Positions 34,768-45,275 of a stretch of 64,000 nt of DNA are shown here, one piece after another. A model generated the notes under the pieces. That model worked only from the letters and a program-made list of their open reading frames with translations. It searched no databases and was not told where the DNA came from. This stretch comes from Pseudomonadota bacterium (GTDB lineage: Bacteria; Pseudomonadota; Gammaproteobacteria; Xanthomonadales; Xanthomonadaceae): the NCBI GenBank assembly GCA_018242485.1, contig JAFEBV010000027.1, forward strand, positions 62,001-126,000, given 5' to 3'. How positions within the stretch are numbered: the first letter of the stretch is position 1; every line of letters starts with the position of its first letter. The translations under genes and the position numbers were made by a program.

Positions 34768-35108
34768 ACGAACTGCGCCGCAAACCCCGCCGCAATCCCG
34801 ACCGGATCATCGACGTGCAGGACACGATGACCGAAGCGGTGGTCGGCCGGCTCGGCAACCTGTCCGAGTCCGGCATGTTGCTGCTGGCCGAGCAGGATCT
34901 CGTGGAGGACGGCCTGTACCAGTTCCGCTTCGTCCTCGCCGACGCCGAAAGCCATCGCCGCTCGTTCGAGATCGGCTCGCACCACCTGTGGTCGGAACCG
35001 GCCGCCACCCCGGGGCAGACCTGGGTGGGTTTCCGCTTCATCGACATTTCCCCGGACGACGCCACCCGTCTGCGCGAATGGGTGGGGCTGGATGCGAATG
35101 CGCGGTGA
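34764..35108 (+). CDS. PilZ domain protein (putative c-di-GMP receptor)
   Basis: 114 residues, a single PilZ domain. MNELRRKPRRNPDRIIDVQD has an arginine-rich N-terminal motif, and VVGRLGNLSESGMLLLAEQD contains the N-x-S-x-x-G second motif, both needed for c-di-GMP binding in canonical members. The rest, WVGFRFIDISPDDATRLREW, completes the barrel. ATGA overlap with the DUF1631 gene couples their translation. A heptamer array begins 4 bases after its stop. Confidence 0.9.
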   Translation: MNELRRKPRRNPDRIIDVQDTMTEAVVGRLGNLSESGMLLLAEQDLVEDGLYQFRFVLADAESHRRSFEIGSHHLWSEPAATPGQTWVGFRFIDISPDDATRLREWVGLDANAR

Positions 35109-35112
35109 AGCG

Positions 35113-35461
35113 GTGAATCGTGAATGGTGAATGGTGAATGGTGAATCGTTCAAGCAGATCCGTTCTGCTTCCAGCCTGCAGTCGTCACATCACCGCAACT
35201 ACCTGCACTTTGTGACATTTACCCCCGCCGTCAGTCCTTGTGGGAATCGCCCCCATCCCAACCTTCCCCCGCAAGCGAGGGAAGGAGCGTAGCGACTCCC
35301 GATTCACGACTCCCGATTCACGACTCCCGATTCACGATTCACCATTCACGATTCACCATTCACGATTCACCATTCACGATTCACGATTCACCATTCACGA
35401 TTCACGATTCACGATTCACCATTCACGATTCACCATTCACCATTCACCATTCACCATTCCC
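35113..35461. repeat. Opposed heptamer arrays around a REP copy, PilZ-pepQ spacer
   Basis: Five GTGAATN units (35113-35147) face 24 units of NATTCAC/GACTCCC type (35294-35461). The first set is an inverted match to the second, so a transcript could form a long stem. The interval holds a REP palindrome (CCCCCATCCCAACC and CCTTCCCCCGCAAGCGAGGGAAGG, 35250-35283) and no gene. The right array ends 12 bases before the pepQ start. Confidence 0.9.
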
Positions 35462-35473
35462 CATCTCTCCCCC

Positions 35474-36784
35474 ATGCACACCACCGCCTACCAGGATCAC
35501 ATCGCCACCTTGTGCATGCGCATGGATCGCGCGCTGGAGCGCTCGGGGCATGACCACGCTCTCATCGCCGCGGGTGTGCAGAAGATGCGCTTCCTCGACG
35601 ACATGCCGTATGCGTTCGCGGTCAATCCGCAGTTCAAGGCGTGGGCGCCGCTGACCCAGCACCCGGATTGCTGGATCGCCTACACGCCGGGGCGCACGCC
35701 GGTGCTGGTGTACGTGCAGCCCGACGACTACTGGCACCTGCCGCCGGCACCGCCAGCGGGCTACTGGACGCACAGCCTCGACGTGCGCGTGGCGCGCACG
35801 CCCGAAGAAGCCGTTCGGCACTTTCCGACCGCTGGCCGACTCGCCATCCTCGGCGAGGCCGACGCCGCCCTGCCCGGCTTCGTACCGAACAATCCGCAGC
35901 CGCTGCTGGATTATCTGCACTACCACCGCGCCTACAAGACACCCTACGAGATCGCGATGCTGAAGGTCGCGCAGCGTCAGGCGGTGGTCGGCCATCGCGC
36001 GGCCGAGGCGTGTTTCCGCGACGGCGGTTCGGAGCTGGACATCCACCGCGCCTACCTCGTCGCCAGCGGGCAGACCGACCTCGACCTGCCTTACGGCAAC
36101 ATCGTCGGTCTCAACGAGCACGGCGCGACCTTGCATTATCAACACCAGCAACCCAAGCCGCCGGAGCGTTCGCGCAGCTTGCTGATCGACGCCGGTGCCG
36201 CGCATGCGGGCTATGCCGCCGACATCACCCGCACCTGGCACGCTGGCGACGCACGCTTCGCCGCGCTCGTCGCGGGAGTCGATCGCGAGCAGCAGGCATT
36301 GGCCGCGCAGGTTCGACCCGGCATGGACTATCGCGAACTGCACCTGCAGGCGCATCTGCGCCTGGCCGGCGTGCTGCGCGAGGTCGGTGTGGTGGACATG
36401 GCCGCCGATACGATGGTGGCGACCGGCGTGTCCGCGGCTTTTTTCCCGCACGGGCTTGGCCACATGCTCGGCCTGCAGGTGCACGACATCGGCGGCTTCA
36501 TGGAAAGCGATGCCGGCGGCACCCTGCCCAAACCCGAGGGCCATCCCTTCCTGCGCCTGACCCGCACGCTTGAACCGGGGATGGTGGTCACCATCGAGCC
36601 GGGGCTGTACTTCATCGACCTGCTGCTGGAAAAGCTCCGCGCCGGCCCGCACGCGAACGCCGTGGACTGGGCCGTAGTCGAACACCTGCGCGGCTTTGGC
36701 GGCGTGCGCATCGAAGACGACGTGCACTGCACCCACGGCGAGCCGGAAAACCTCACCCGCGACGCTTTTGCTGCCGCGCATTGA
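35474..36784 (+). CDS. pepQ: Xaa-Pro dipeptidase
   Basis: Cleaves dipeptides with C-terminal proline. 436 residues. The M24 aminopeptidase fold has all five metal ligands: D239 and D250 (LLIDAGAAHAGYAADITRTW), H330 (FFPHGLGHMLG), E375 (TIEPGLYF) and E414 (RIEDDVHC). ATG 35474 starts MHTTAYQDHIATLCMRMDRA; the frame continues far upstream only because the heptamer array has no stops. Single gene, convergent with glyS. Confidence 0.95.
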   Translation: MHTTAYQDHIATLCMRMDRALERSGHDHALIAAGVQKMRFLDDMPYAFAVNPQFKAWAPLTQHPDCWIAYTPGRTPVLVYVQPDDYWHLPPAPPAGYWTHSLDVRVARTPEEAVRHFPTAGRLAILGEADAALPGFVPNNPQPLLDYLHYHRAYKTPYEIAMLKVAQRQAVVGHRAAEACFRDGGSELDIHRAYLVASGQTDLDLPYGNIVGLNEHGATLHYQHQQPKPPERSRSLLIDAGAAHAGYAADITRTWHAGDARFAALVAGVDREQQALAAQVRPGMDYRELHLQAHLRLAGVLREVGVVDMAADTMVATGVSAAFFPHGLGHMLGLQVHDIGGFMESDAGGTLPKPEGHPFLRLTRTLEPGMVVTIEPGLYFIDLLLEKLRAGPHANAVDWAVVEHLRGFGGVRIEDDVHCTHGEPENLTRDAFAAAH

Positions 36785-36795
36785 GCTTGCGGGTT

Positions 36796-36827
36796 GTTGA
36801 GAAAGTGCTTTCCTGCACTTTCTCAAC
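36796..36827. terminator. Hairpin between the convergent pepQ and glyS genes
   Basis: GTTGAGAAAGTGC and GCACTTTCTCAAC form a perfect 13-bp stem with loop TTTCCT. There is no T-tract on either side, so it may be a bidirectional, Rho-aided stop or a repeat element. Confidence 0.5.
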
Positions 36828-36939
36828 TCGCCGATCCTTCCTTGGATCGCACCAGCAGTCTGTTTCTCGACAGCCTGCTTGTGTGTCGCAACCTTCCCAT
36901 TCCGCGCAGGGAAGGAAAGGTCGGTCATGGCATCGTCGA

Positions 36940-39113
36940 TCAACCGCTCGCCAGCATGGCGATGTCGGCCACTTCGCCGAAGCGATCCGCTATCTGCTTG
37001 AGCAGGGCGAGGCGGTTGCCGCGCACGCGCGCGTCCTGCGCGTTGACCAGCACGCCGTCGAAGAACGCATCCACCGGCGAGCGCAAGCTGGCGAGGCGGC
37101 GCAGCACGCCGACGTAGTCGCGCCGTTCCAGCAGCGGCGCGGTGTCGCTGGCCGCGTCCTCGACCGCCGCGTGCAGGGCGCGCTCGGCATCGGTCTCGAA
37201 CAGAGCCGGATCGGCCGTCGCCGGAATCGCGTCGGTGCTTTTTTTCAGGATGTTGCCGATGCGCTTGTTGGCGGCGGCCAGCGCGGGCGCTTCCGGCAGC
37301 GCGGCGAATTCGCCGATGGCGCGCAGGCGGCGGTCGAAATCGAGCAGCGACGACGGGCGAACCGTGGCCACGGCGTCGAACTGCGCGCCGGTGAAGCCCT
37401 GCTCGGCGTAGTAGCCGCGCAGGCGGTCGAGGATGAAATCGTAAAGCCTGAATACATCGTCCTGACTGTACTCGCTGCTCACATTCACATGCGCCTGCTT
37501 GACCGCTACTCCCGCATCAACCGCCTGTTTCATGGCCAGCAGTTTCCGCTCCGCTTCCGATGCCGCGATGGCAACATCGTTGTGATCGAACGATGCAACG
37601 AGCAATGGGGCGAGCTCAATCTCGATTCCACCCTCGATCAAAGTACGCGCCAGCCCCAACGCATGGCGCCGCAGCGCGAACGGATCCTTGTTGCCGGTGG
37701 GCTTGAGACCCGCGGCGAATCCGCCGGCGAGGGTGTCGAGCTTTTCGGCGATCGCCAGCACCTGCCCCAGTTTCGACGGCGCGATGGCGTCGCCGGAAAA
37801 ACGCGGCATGTAAGCATGGTCGATGGCATCGGCCACCGCGCCGGGTTCGCCGGCGGCAGCGGCGTAGTAGCGGCCAGCGATGCCCTGCAACTCGGGGAAC
37901 TCGCCGACCATGCGCGAGAGCAGGTCGGCCTTGGACAGTTCGGCGGCGCGGCGTGCCTGCGCCGGATCGAGGCCAAGCTGTGCGGCGATGGCTTCGGCCA
38001 GCGCGGCCACGCGCGCGCTCTTGTCGGCATAGCTGCCGAGCTTTTGTTGATACGTCACCGCGGCCAGCCCGACGCGCATCGCATCCAGACCCTGCTTCAC
38101 GTCCTCGTCGAAGAAGAATTGGGCGTCGGCGAAGCGCGGGCGGATCACCCGCTCGTAACCCTTGCGGATCTGCGCCGGGTCGGCGCTGTCGAGGTTGGCC
38201 ACGCCGATGAACCGCGCGGTCAGCCGGTTTTCCGCGTCGAGCACCGGAAAGAACTTCTGGTTGGCCTGCATGGTCGAGACCAGCGCCTCGTGCGGCACGC
38301 GCAGGAAGTCGGGTTCGAAACCGCAGGCGATCGCGCGCGGCCATTCGACCAGTCCGTTGACCTCTTCCAGCAAATCGTCGGGGATACTCGCGTGGCCATC
38401 GGACTGCGCGGCGGCGGCTTCCACCTCGCTGCGCACCCGCTCGCGGCGCTCGTGCGCATCCACCAGCACGAACGCGCCGCGCAGGGCTTCGACATAGTCG
38501 CCCGGCTCACCGATCCACACCGGCCCCGGGTGATGGAAGCGGTGGCCGCGACTCATGCGGTCGGCGCGCACGCCGAAAACGTCCGCCTCCACGACCTGCT
38601 TGCCGTGCAGCAGCACCAGCCAGTGCGCCGGCCGCGCGAAGCCGTAATCGTGATCGGCCCAGCGCATCGGCTTGGGGATGGGCATGCCGGCGAGGGCTTC
38701 GCGCACGATCTCCGGCAGCAGGGCGGCGGTGGCCGCGCCCGGCTGCACGCGACGCGCGGCAAAGCGCTCGCCCTTGGCATCGGCCACGCGCACCAGTTGC
38801 GCGGGATCGACGCCGTTCTTCTGCGCGAAACCGCGCAGCGCCGGCGTGGGTTGCCCGTTCGCGTCCAGCCCGATGTTGAGGTAGGGGCCGAGCACTTCGC
38901 TGCGCTGTTCGGGCTGCTCGGCGGCGACGCCCGGCAGCAGCACGGCGAGCCGGCGCGGGGTGTACAGCGGCCTGACGTTCGCATGCTCGACGGCGATGCC
39001 GCGCTTGACCAGCCCGGCCAGCACGCCATCGAAAAACGCCTGCGCCAGCCCGGGCAGCGCCTTGACCGGCAACTCCTCGGTGCCCAGTTCGATCAGCAGC
39101 GGCTGCATGACGC

Positions 39114-39117
<4 letters not shown>
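36940..39117 (-). CDS. glyS: Glycyl-tRNA synthetase, beta chain
   Basis: With GlyQ it charges tRNA-Gly. 725 residues, somewhat longer than E. coli GlyS (689). [20 protein letters not shown] is the N-terminal signature; [51 protein letters not shown] and [14 protein letters not shown] are typical beta-chain blocks; an anticodon-binding helical domain follows. Its ATG overlaps the glyQ stop (ATGA). A start four codons later (MQPLL) is possible. Confidence 0.97.
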
Positions 39118-40025
<908 letters not shown>

Positions 40026-40090
40026 GCCGTGGCCTTGCAAAGAAAGCGGCTAGTATAACGGCCACCTCCTCGCCCTCGTCGGCCCACGCC

Positions 40091-41914
40091 TTGGAACGCA
40101 CGGCCTCCGCCCATCCTCCATCCGTACCGAAAAGGCACAAGACCCGACTGCCGCACGGCCGCCTGTCGGTCGAGCGCGTGCTCGACCTGCTCATCGCCGA
40201 TGGCTTGCTGGCCGCCGACGAGGCCACCCGCGCACGCGCCACCGCGCGCGAGACCAAGGTCGATGTGCACCCGCTGGTGCTGCTGGCCAATCTCAAGCTG
40301 CCGGGCTTGAAGCCGCCGGGCGTGGAACTGAGTCTGGAACGGCTGACCGAATGGCTGGCGCAGGAAACCGGGCTGGCCTATGTGCGCATCGATCCGACCA
40401 AGGTCGATGTGCCGGCGGTCACCGCGCTGGTCTCGCAGGCCTACGCGCAGCGCTACCGCTTCCTGCCGCTGGAGGTGGGAACGGAAGTGGTGCGCATCGC
40501 CACCAGCGAGCCGCTGGCGACCGACTGGCTGGGCGACGTGGCGCGTCTGCTGCGCAAGGACATCGAACTGGCGGTGGTCAATCCGCTGGATCTGAATCGC
40601 TACACGATGGAGTTTTTCGGCGTCACCCGCTCGGTGCGCGGCGCGCGCGATGCCCGCGATGCCAAGGACGCCAATGCCGGCATGCCCAACTTCGAGCAGC
40701 TCGTCGAACTCGGGCGCGCCGGCGAGTTGGGCGCGGACGACCGCCACGTCGTCCACATCGTCGATTGGCTGTTGCAGTACGCCTATGAGCAGCGCGCCTC
40801 GGACATCCATCTGGAACCGCGCCGCGAGGTCAGCCGGGTGCGCTTTCGCATCGACGGGGTGATGCACAAGGTGTACGAACTGCCCAGCCCGGTGATGAAC
40901 GCGGTGACCGCGCGCATCAAGGTGCTCGGGCGGATGGATCTGGCCGAGCGCCGGCGTCCGCAGGACGGGCGCATCAAGACCCGCTCGCCGGGCGGGCGTG
41001 AGGTGGAGATGCGTCTTTCGACCATGCCCACCGCTTTCGGCGAGAAGACGGTGATGCGCATCTTCGACCCGGACACCGCGTTCAAGAGTCTGGAACAACT
41101 GGGCTTCGATCCGTCCGAGGCGGCGGCGTGGAACGAACTGGTCGAGCGCCCGCACGGCATCGTGCTGGTCACCGGCCCGACGGGTTCGGGCAAGACCACC
41201 ACCCTGTACTCGGCGCTGCGCCGGCTGGCCACGATGGATGTCAACGTGTGCACGGTCGAGGATCCGATCGAGATGCTCGCGCCCGAACTCAACCAGATGC
41301 AGGTGCACCCGCAGATCGACCTGACCTTCGCCACCGGCGTGCGCACCCTGCTGCGGCAGGACCCGGACATCATCATGATCGGCGAGATCCGCGACTTGGA
41401 CACCGCGCAGATGGCGGTGCAGGCCTCGCTGACCGGGCACCTCGTGCTGTCCACCCTGCACACCAACGACGCGCCTTCGGCGATCACCCGCCTGCTCGAT
41501 CTGGGCGTGCCGCATTACCTGATCGCCTCCACCTTGAACGGCGTGCTCGCGCAGCGCCTCGTGCGCACCCTGTGTCCGCACTGCAAGCAGCCGGTGCCGG
41601 CGGATGCGGACGGCTGGCAGGCGCTGGAGGATCCGCACGATCCCCTGCCGCTGCCGGCGACGGGCACCTTCGGCCCGGTGGGTTGTCTGGAATGCCGCAA
41701 CACCGGTTATCTGGGCCGCACCGGTTTGTACGAGTTGCTGGTGCTCGATCCGGGCCTGCGCCGGCTGATCACCGCCGACATGGAACTGGACGGATTCACC
41801 CGCGCCGCCGTCGGTCGCGGCATGCACACCCTGCGCGGTACCGGCATGCGCAAGGTCGCCGCAGGCCTGACCACGGTGGCGGAAGTCCTCACCACCCTGC
41901 CGCCACGGGATTGA
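40091..41914 (+). CDS. GspE/PilB-family type II or IV pilus-type ATPase
   Basis: Hexameric ATPase that drives pilus or pseudopilus assembly from the cytoplasm. About 607 residues. The N1 domain (LSVERVLDLLIADGLLAADE) precedes the N2 domain (SDIHLEPRREVSRVRFRIDG). Walker A GPTGSGKTT, Asp box, Walker B IIMIGEIRDLDTAQMAVQAS and the His box LSTLHTNDAPSAITRLLDLG follow. The zinc pair CPHC and CLEC is as in GspE/PilB. No pilus or Xps genes lie nearby. The start is uncertain: TTG 40091 avoids glyQ; a GTG at 40010 would run inside glyQ. Confidence 0.87.
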   Translation: MERTASAHPPSVPKRHKTRLPHGRLSVERVLDLLIADGLLAADEATRARATARETKVDVHPLVLLANLKLPGLKPPGVELSLERLTEWLAQETGLAYVRIDPTKVDVPAVTALVSQAYAQRYRFLPLEVGTEVVRIATSEPLATDWLGDVARLLRKDIELAVVNPLDLNRYTMEFFGVTRSVRGARDARDAKDANAGMPNFEQLVELGRAGELGADDRHVVHIVDWLLQYAYEQRASDIHLEPRREVSRVRFRIDGVMHKVYELPSPVMNAVTARIKVLGRMDLAERRRPQDGRIKTRSPGGREVEMRLSTMPTAFGEKTVMRIFDPDTAFKSLEQLGFDPSEAAAWNELVERPHGIVLVTGPTGSGKTTTLYSALRRLATMDVNVCTVEDPIEMLAPELNQMQVHPQIDLTFATGVRTLLRQDPDIIMIGEIRDLDTAQMAVQASLTGHLVLSTLHTNDAPSAITRLLDLGVPHYLIASTLNGVLAQRLVRTLCPHCKQPVPADADGWQALEDPHDPLPLPATGTFGPVGCLECRNTGYLGRTGLYELLVLDPGLRRLITADMELDGFTRAAVGRGMHTLRGTGMRKVAAGLTTVAEVLTTLPPRD

Positions 41915-41921
41915 TACCGGC

Positions 41922-42647
41922 ATGAGCACGCGCGCGCCCTTCCTCATCATCGAAACCGGCGATCCCGCGCCGACCCTGCGTCGGCGCGGTTCGTTCGCGC
42001 ACTGGATCCGCGTCGCCGCCGGGCTGGATCGCGACGAGGCGGTGGTGTGCCGGGTTCTGGATGGCGAGAACTTGCCACGGCGCGAAGGCTTCGCCGGCGT
42101 GCTGATCACCGGCTCCGGGGCGATGGTCACCGAACGATTGGATTGGAGCGAGCGCAGCGCGCAGTGGTTGGGCGATGCCGCGCAGGCGGGGCTGCCACTG
42201 TTCGGGATCTGCTACGGCCACCAGTTGATCGCCCACGCCCTCGGCGGCGAGGTCGGCTGGAATCCGGTCGGGCGCGAGATCGGCACCGTGCGCATCCAGC
42301 GCATCGACGGCAGCGCCGATCCGTTGTTCGATGGCCTGCCCGATGCCTTCCACGCCCACGCCACCCATATGCAGAGCGTGCTGCGCCTGCCCGCCGATGC
42401 GGTGCGGCTGGCCTGCTCGCAGCAGGACGGCTGCCATGCCTATCGCTGGGGGCGCAGCGTGTGGGGCGTGCAGTTCCATCCGGAGTTCAGCACCGGCATC
42501 ATGCGCGGCTACATCGCCGCACGCCGCGACAAGCTGTTGCACGAGGGCATCGACCGCCACGCGATCGAGCGCACGGTGCGCGCCGCGCCGCTGGCGCGCC
42601 GCGTGTTGCAGCGATTCGTGCGGCATGCGCGTGCGGCGACGAATTGA
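41922..42647 (+). CDS. Class I glutamine amidotransferase-like protein
   Basis: 241 residues. A single class I GATase domain: GVLITGSGAMVTERLDWSER, the nucleophile in LPLFGICYGHQLIAHALGGE (Cys near 97), and WGVQFHPEFSTGIMR with the catalytic His and Glu. The two remaining triad residues are therefore present, but there is no synthetase partner domain. Homologues are often called GMP-synthase-like. The acceptor is unknown. Seven bases after the ATPase gene, so probably co-transcribed. Confidence 0.87.
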   Translation: MSTRAPFLIIETGDPAPTLRRRGSFAHWIRVAAGLDRDEAVVCRVLDGENLPRREGFAGVLITGSGAMVTERLDWSERSAQWLGDAAQAGLPLFGICYGHQLIAHALGGEVGWNPVGREIGTVRIQRIDGSADPLFDGLPDAFHAHATHMQSVLRLPADAVRLACSQQDGCHAYRWGRSVWGVQFHPEFSTGIMRGYIAARRDKLLHEGIDRHAIERTVRAAPLARRVLQRFVRHARAATN

Positions 42648-42672
42648 CGAGATAGTTTGGGGGAAAGTACGG

Positions 42673-43533
42673 ATGGAATATCGGATTGCAGCAGCCAGCC
42701 GCGGCGTGGCGTGGTTCCAGGGCGGCGTGCGCATGCTCGATCGCAACCCGCGCGGGCTGCTCGCGGTGGTGCTGGTGCTGGCGTTGATCAACCAGATCCC
42801 GGGCTTTTTCCTCGGTCGTGCGCCGACGGTGGGCGTGGGGTTGATGATCGCCTTCAACCTGCTCGGACCAGCCCTGCTCGGCGGCGTGTTCTGCGCCATC
42901 GACGATGCCGTCCGCGGACGGCCGGTCGGGCTGGTGCATCTGTTCGAGGCCCTGCGTCGGCCCGGCGCACGCGCGCAGTTGCTGGTGCTGGGCGCGGTGA
43001 TGCTGCTGGTGTGGGCGCTGCTGGGCTATGCCGCGTGGCGGATTCTTGGCATGGACAACTTGCGCACCCTGCAGGACATGGTCGGGCAAGAAGTCAAACC
43101 CGATGATCCGCGCGTGCAGGAGTTGATGCTGCCGCTGCTGAAGATGTTCGGTCTGGCCGCCGCGGTGCTGTTCGTGCTGCTGGTGGCCCTGTTCTTCGCC
43201 GTGCCGCGGGTGCTGTTCGATGGCCGTGGTGCGCTGCCGGCGCTGGGCGAGAGTCTGGCCGCCTGCGCGGCGAATGTGTTGCCGCTGCTGGTCTACGCAC
43301 TGGTGGCGGTGGGCGTGTTGTTGGTGGCGGCAGTCGGGCTGGGCATCGTCGCCGCCTTCCTGCATTTGCTCGGATCGGTCGGTGCCTTCCTGCAGGATCT
43401 GCTCATGATCGGACTGGCGATGATCTGGACGCTGATCAGCACCTCGGCCAACTATCTGGCGTGGCGCGAGGTGTTCGGGCACAGTGACTCCGCGCCAAGC
43501 CAACCGCCTCCGCAGGCAGGCGTGGTGCTTTGA
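42673..43533 (+). CDS. Inner-membrane protein, BPSS1780-like
   Basis: 286 residues with about six hydrophobic spans, for example GLLAVVLVLALINQIPGFFL, LLVLGAVMLLVWALLGYAAW and VLPLLVYALVAVGVLLVAAV. MEYRIAAASRGVAWFQGGVR and the cytosolic FDGRGALPALGESLAACAAN segments match the BPSS1780 family, of unknown function. The C-terminal SQPPPQAGVVL is encoded by sequence resembling the REP palindrome, so the end may have been extended by a repeat. 25 bases after the amidotransferase gene. Confidence 0.82.
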   Translation: MEYRIAAASRGVAWFQGGVRMLDRNPRGLLAVVLVLALINQIPGFFLGRAPTVGVGLMIAFNLLGPALLGGVFCAIDDAVRGRPVGLVHLFEALRRPGARAQLLVLGAVMLLVWALLGYAAWRILGMDNLRTLQDMVGQEVKPDDPRVQELMLPLLKMFGLAAAVLFVLLVALFFAVPRVLFDGRGALPALGESLAACAANVLPLLVYALVAVGVLLVAAVGLGIVAAFLHLLGSVGAFLQDLLMIGLAMIWTLISTSANYLAWREVFGHSDSAPSQPPPQAGVVL

Positions 43534-43570
43534 GGGATGGACTTTCCGCGCGCAGCAGGAGGTAGCTGAG

Positions 43571-43610
43571 ACCCTCCTCCCCCGCTTGCGCGGGAGAATT
43601 GAGGTGGGGG
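43571..43610. repeat. REP-like palindrome
   Basis: CTCCCCCGCTTGCGCGGGAG then GAGGTGGGGG: a shorter, degenerate member of the REP family, in the spacer between two convergent genes. Confidence 0.7.
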
Positions 43611-43671
43611 TGATTTGCAACGAAGATCCACACCCGGCTGGGTGATTGACAGCCGCACGGCGGCACGGTTC

Positions 43672-44379
43672 TCAATGCGGCGACTGTTCCGCGCCGATCC
43701 GCGCCAGCACACCGGCGACGATGCGGTCACAACGTGCGCCGTCGAACGAAAAGGCATCGGCCACCGCGATGTCCACCTCCTGCGCCAGCCCCTCGCGCAG
43801 CAGGCTGCGCGCGCGGAACAGGCGGCTGCGCACGGTGGCCTCGGGGATGTCCAGCGCGGCGGCCACGTCCTCCACGCTCATTTCCTCCACCGCGCGCAGC
43901 ATGAACACGCTGCGGAAGACCTCGGGCAGCAGGTCGATGCGGGCTTCCATCAGTTGACGCAGTTGTGCGCGCATGGCGATGCGCTCCGGTTGCTGGTCGG
44001 GCTCGCCGGTCAGCGAGGTTATCGTGTCGGGATCGGTCGCGAGCAAGGCCGCGTCGATGGGGACGACCTGCGCGCCGTTGCGCCGGCGTCGCGCCAGCGC
44101 CTCGTTGGCGGCGATGCGCACCAGCCAAGTGGACAGTTTCGCGTCGGCGCGGAAGCTGTCCAGCGCCCTCCACGCGCGCAACCACGCATCCTGCAAGGCG
44201 TCCTCGGCCTCGGTGTCGTCCTTGAGAATGCTGCGCACGGTGCGGAACAGCAGGCGGTTGTGGCGGCGCATGATCGGCTCGAAGGCCGTCGCGTCACCGG
44301 CAGCGGCGCGGGCGATGCTTTGCGCGTCGTCGGCGTCCCCTGCATTCGGCGCACCGGCTTCACGTTGGCTGCGTTGCAT
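43672..44379 (-). CDS. ECF-type RNA polymerase sigma factor
   Basis: 235 residues. Sigma region 2 is FEPIMRRHNRLLFRTVRSIL with DTEAEDALQDAWLRAWRALD; region 4 is LPEVFRSVFMLRAVEEMSVE with DVAAALDIPEATVRSRLFRA. A C-terminal tail, VADAFSFDGARCDRIVAGVL, lies beyond region 4 and ends QSPH; such tails occur in a sigma subfamily and may sense a signal. No anti-sigma gene is adjacent. The trigger is unknown. Confidence 0.9.
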   Translation of the reverse strand: MQRSQREAGAPNAGDADDAQSIARAAAGDATAFEPIMRRHNRLLFRTVRSILKDDTEAEDALQDAWLRAWRALDSFRADAKLSTWLVRIAANEALARRRRNGAQVVPIDAALLATDPDTITSLTGEPDQQPERIAMRAQLRQLMEARIDLLPEVFRSVFMLRAVEEMSVEDVAAALDIPEATVRSRLFRARSLLREGLAQEVDIAVADAFSFDGARCDRIVAGVLARIGAEQSPH

Positions 44380-44439
44380 GGGTCAGTCGTCCTTGCGATG
44401 GGCGCTTGCCGTGAGCGGAATACGGATTCGCGGCGCGGT

Positions 44440-45165
44440 TCAATAACCGAAAAACTCCTCGCTGCGCACGTCGTCCTCGTCCACGCCGGCTTCGAGCAGC
44501 AGCTTGCGCATCGCCGCAACCAGCCCCGGCGGGCCGGAGGTGTAGTAGATCGGCTCGGGCAGTTCGCGAACGAGATCGCGCACGCGCGCGGCGTCGAGCA
44601 TGCCGGTCGGGCCGTCCCAAGGCAGCTTCGACAACGGCATTTCGGTCATCGTGGCGTGCAGGTGGAAGCGCGGGTTGCGTTTCTCCAACTCCTGCAACTC
44701 GTGCAGGAAGGCGGTGTCCTCGGGGCGACGGTTGGAATACAGCAGCAGCAAGGGCTGCGGCGCCTGCTCGTGCGCGGCCTGGCGCAGGATGCTCATGAAC
44801 GGGGTGATGCCGATGCCACCGGCGATCAGCACCCCGGCGCGGCTCGCCTTCTTGTGCAAAGTGAGCGCGCCGAACGGGCCATCGACCTGCGCCGGCGCGC
44901 CCATCGGCAGTTCGCGCAGGGCGCGCTTGTAGGCGCTGTCGCGCATGCGCGTGGCGACGATCAACTCGTCCTCGAACGGCGCGGCGACGATGGAGAACGC
45001 ATGCTTGGCATCGTTGGAATCGGCAGCCACGCCGGGGACGGGCAGGATCAGGTCGATGGCCTGCCCGGCACGGAAATCGAAACCCGCCGGCTTGTCGAAA
45101 TGAAAAGCCATCGTGCCCTCGGCGAGGGTTTCGCGAACACGCAGGTGGACGGTGGGAAGGCTCAT
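44440..45165 (-). CDS. Ferredoxin-NADP reductase-like flavoprotein
   Basis: 241 residues of the FNR superfamily. The FAD domain is residues 1-100: VHLRVRETLAEGTMAFHFDK and DFRAGQAIDLILPVPG, with HAFSIVAAPFEDE in place of the usual RxYS motif. The NAD(P) domain follows: AGGIGITPFMSILRQAAHEQ, LLYSNRRPEDTAFLHELQEL and YYTSGPPGLVAAMRKLLLEA, ending SEEFFGY. The electron partner is unknown. Start ATG 45165. It is close upstream of the sigma gene, in the same direction. Confidence 0.88.
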   Translation of the reverse strand: MSLPTVHLRVRETLAEGTMAFHFDKPAGFDFRAGQAIDLILPVPGVAADSNDAKHAFSIVAAPFEDELIVATRMRDSAYKRALRELPMGAPAQVDGPFGALTLHKKASRAGVLIAGGIGITPFMSILRQAAHEQAPQPLLLLYSNRRPEDTAFLHELQELEKRNPRFHLHATMTEMPLSKLPWDGPTGMLDAARVRDLVRELPEPIYYTSGPPGLVAAMRKLLLEAGVDEDDVRSEEFFGY

Positions 45166-45275
45166 GGGGGATACCTCTTGGTGCGGATGCGATGGGTCGT
45201 CGATGCAATGGCAACGTGCCCGTTCGATGGTAGCGCCGGCGCGCCGGCAAGGCATGGAACGCTGCGTATCACTCC

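Noticed and set aside
35240..35473. A 78-residue N-terminal extension of PepQ
   Set aside because: It would be read from the REP copy and heptamers (RFTIHDS repeats). The ATG at 35474 gives the family N-terminus.
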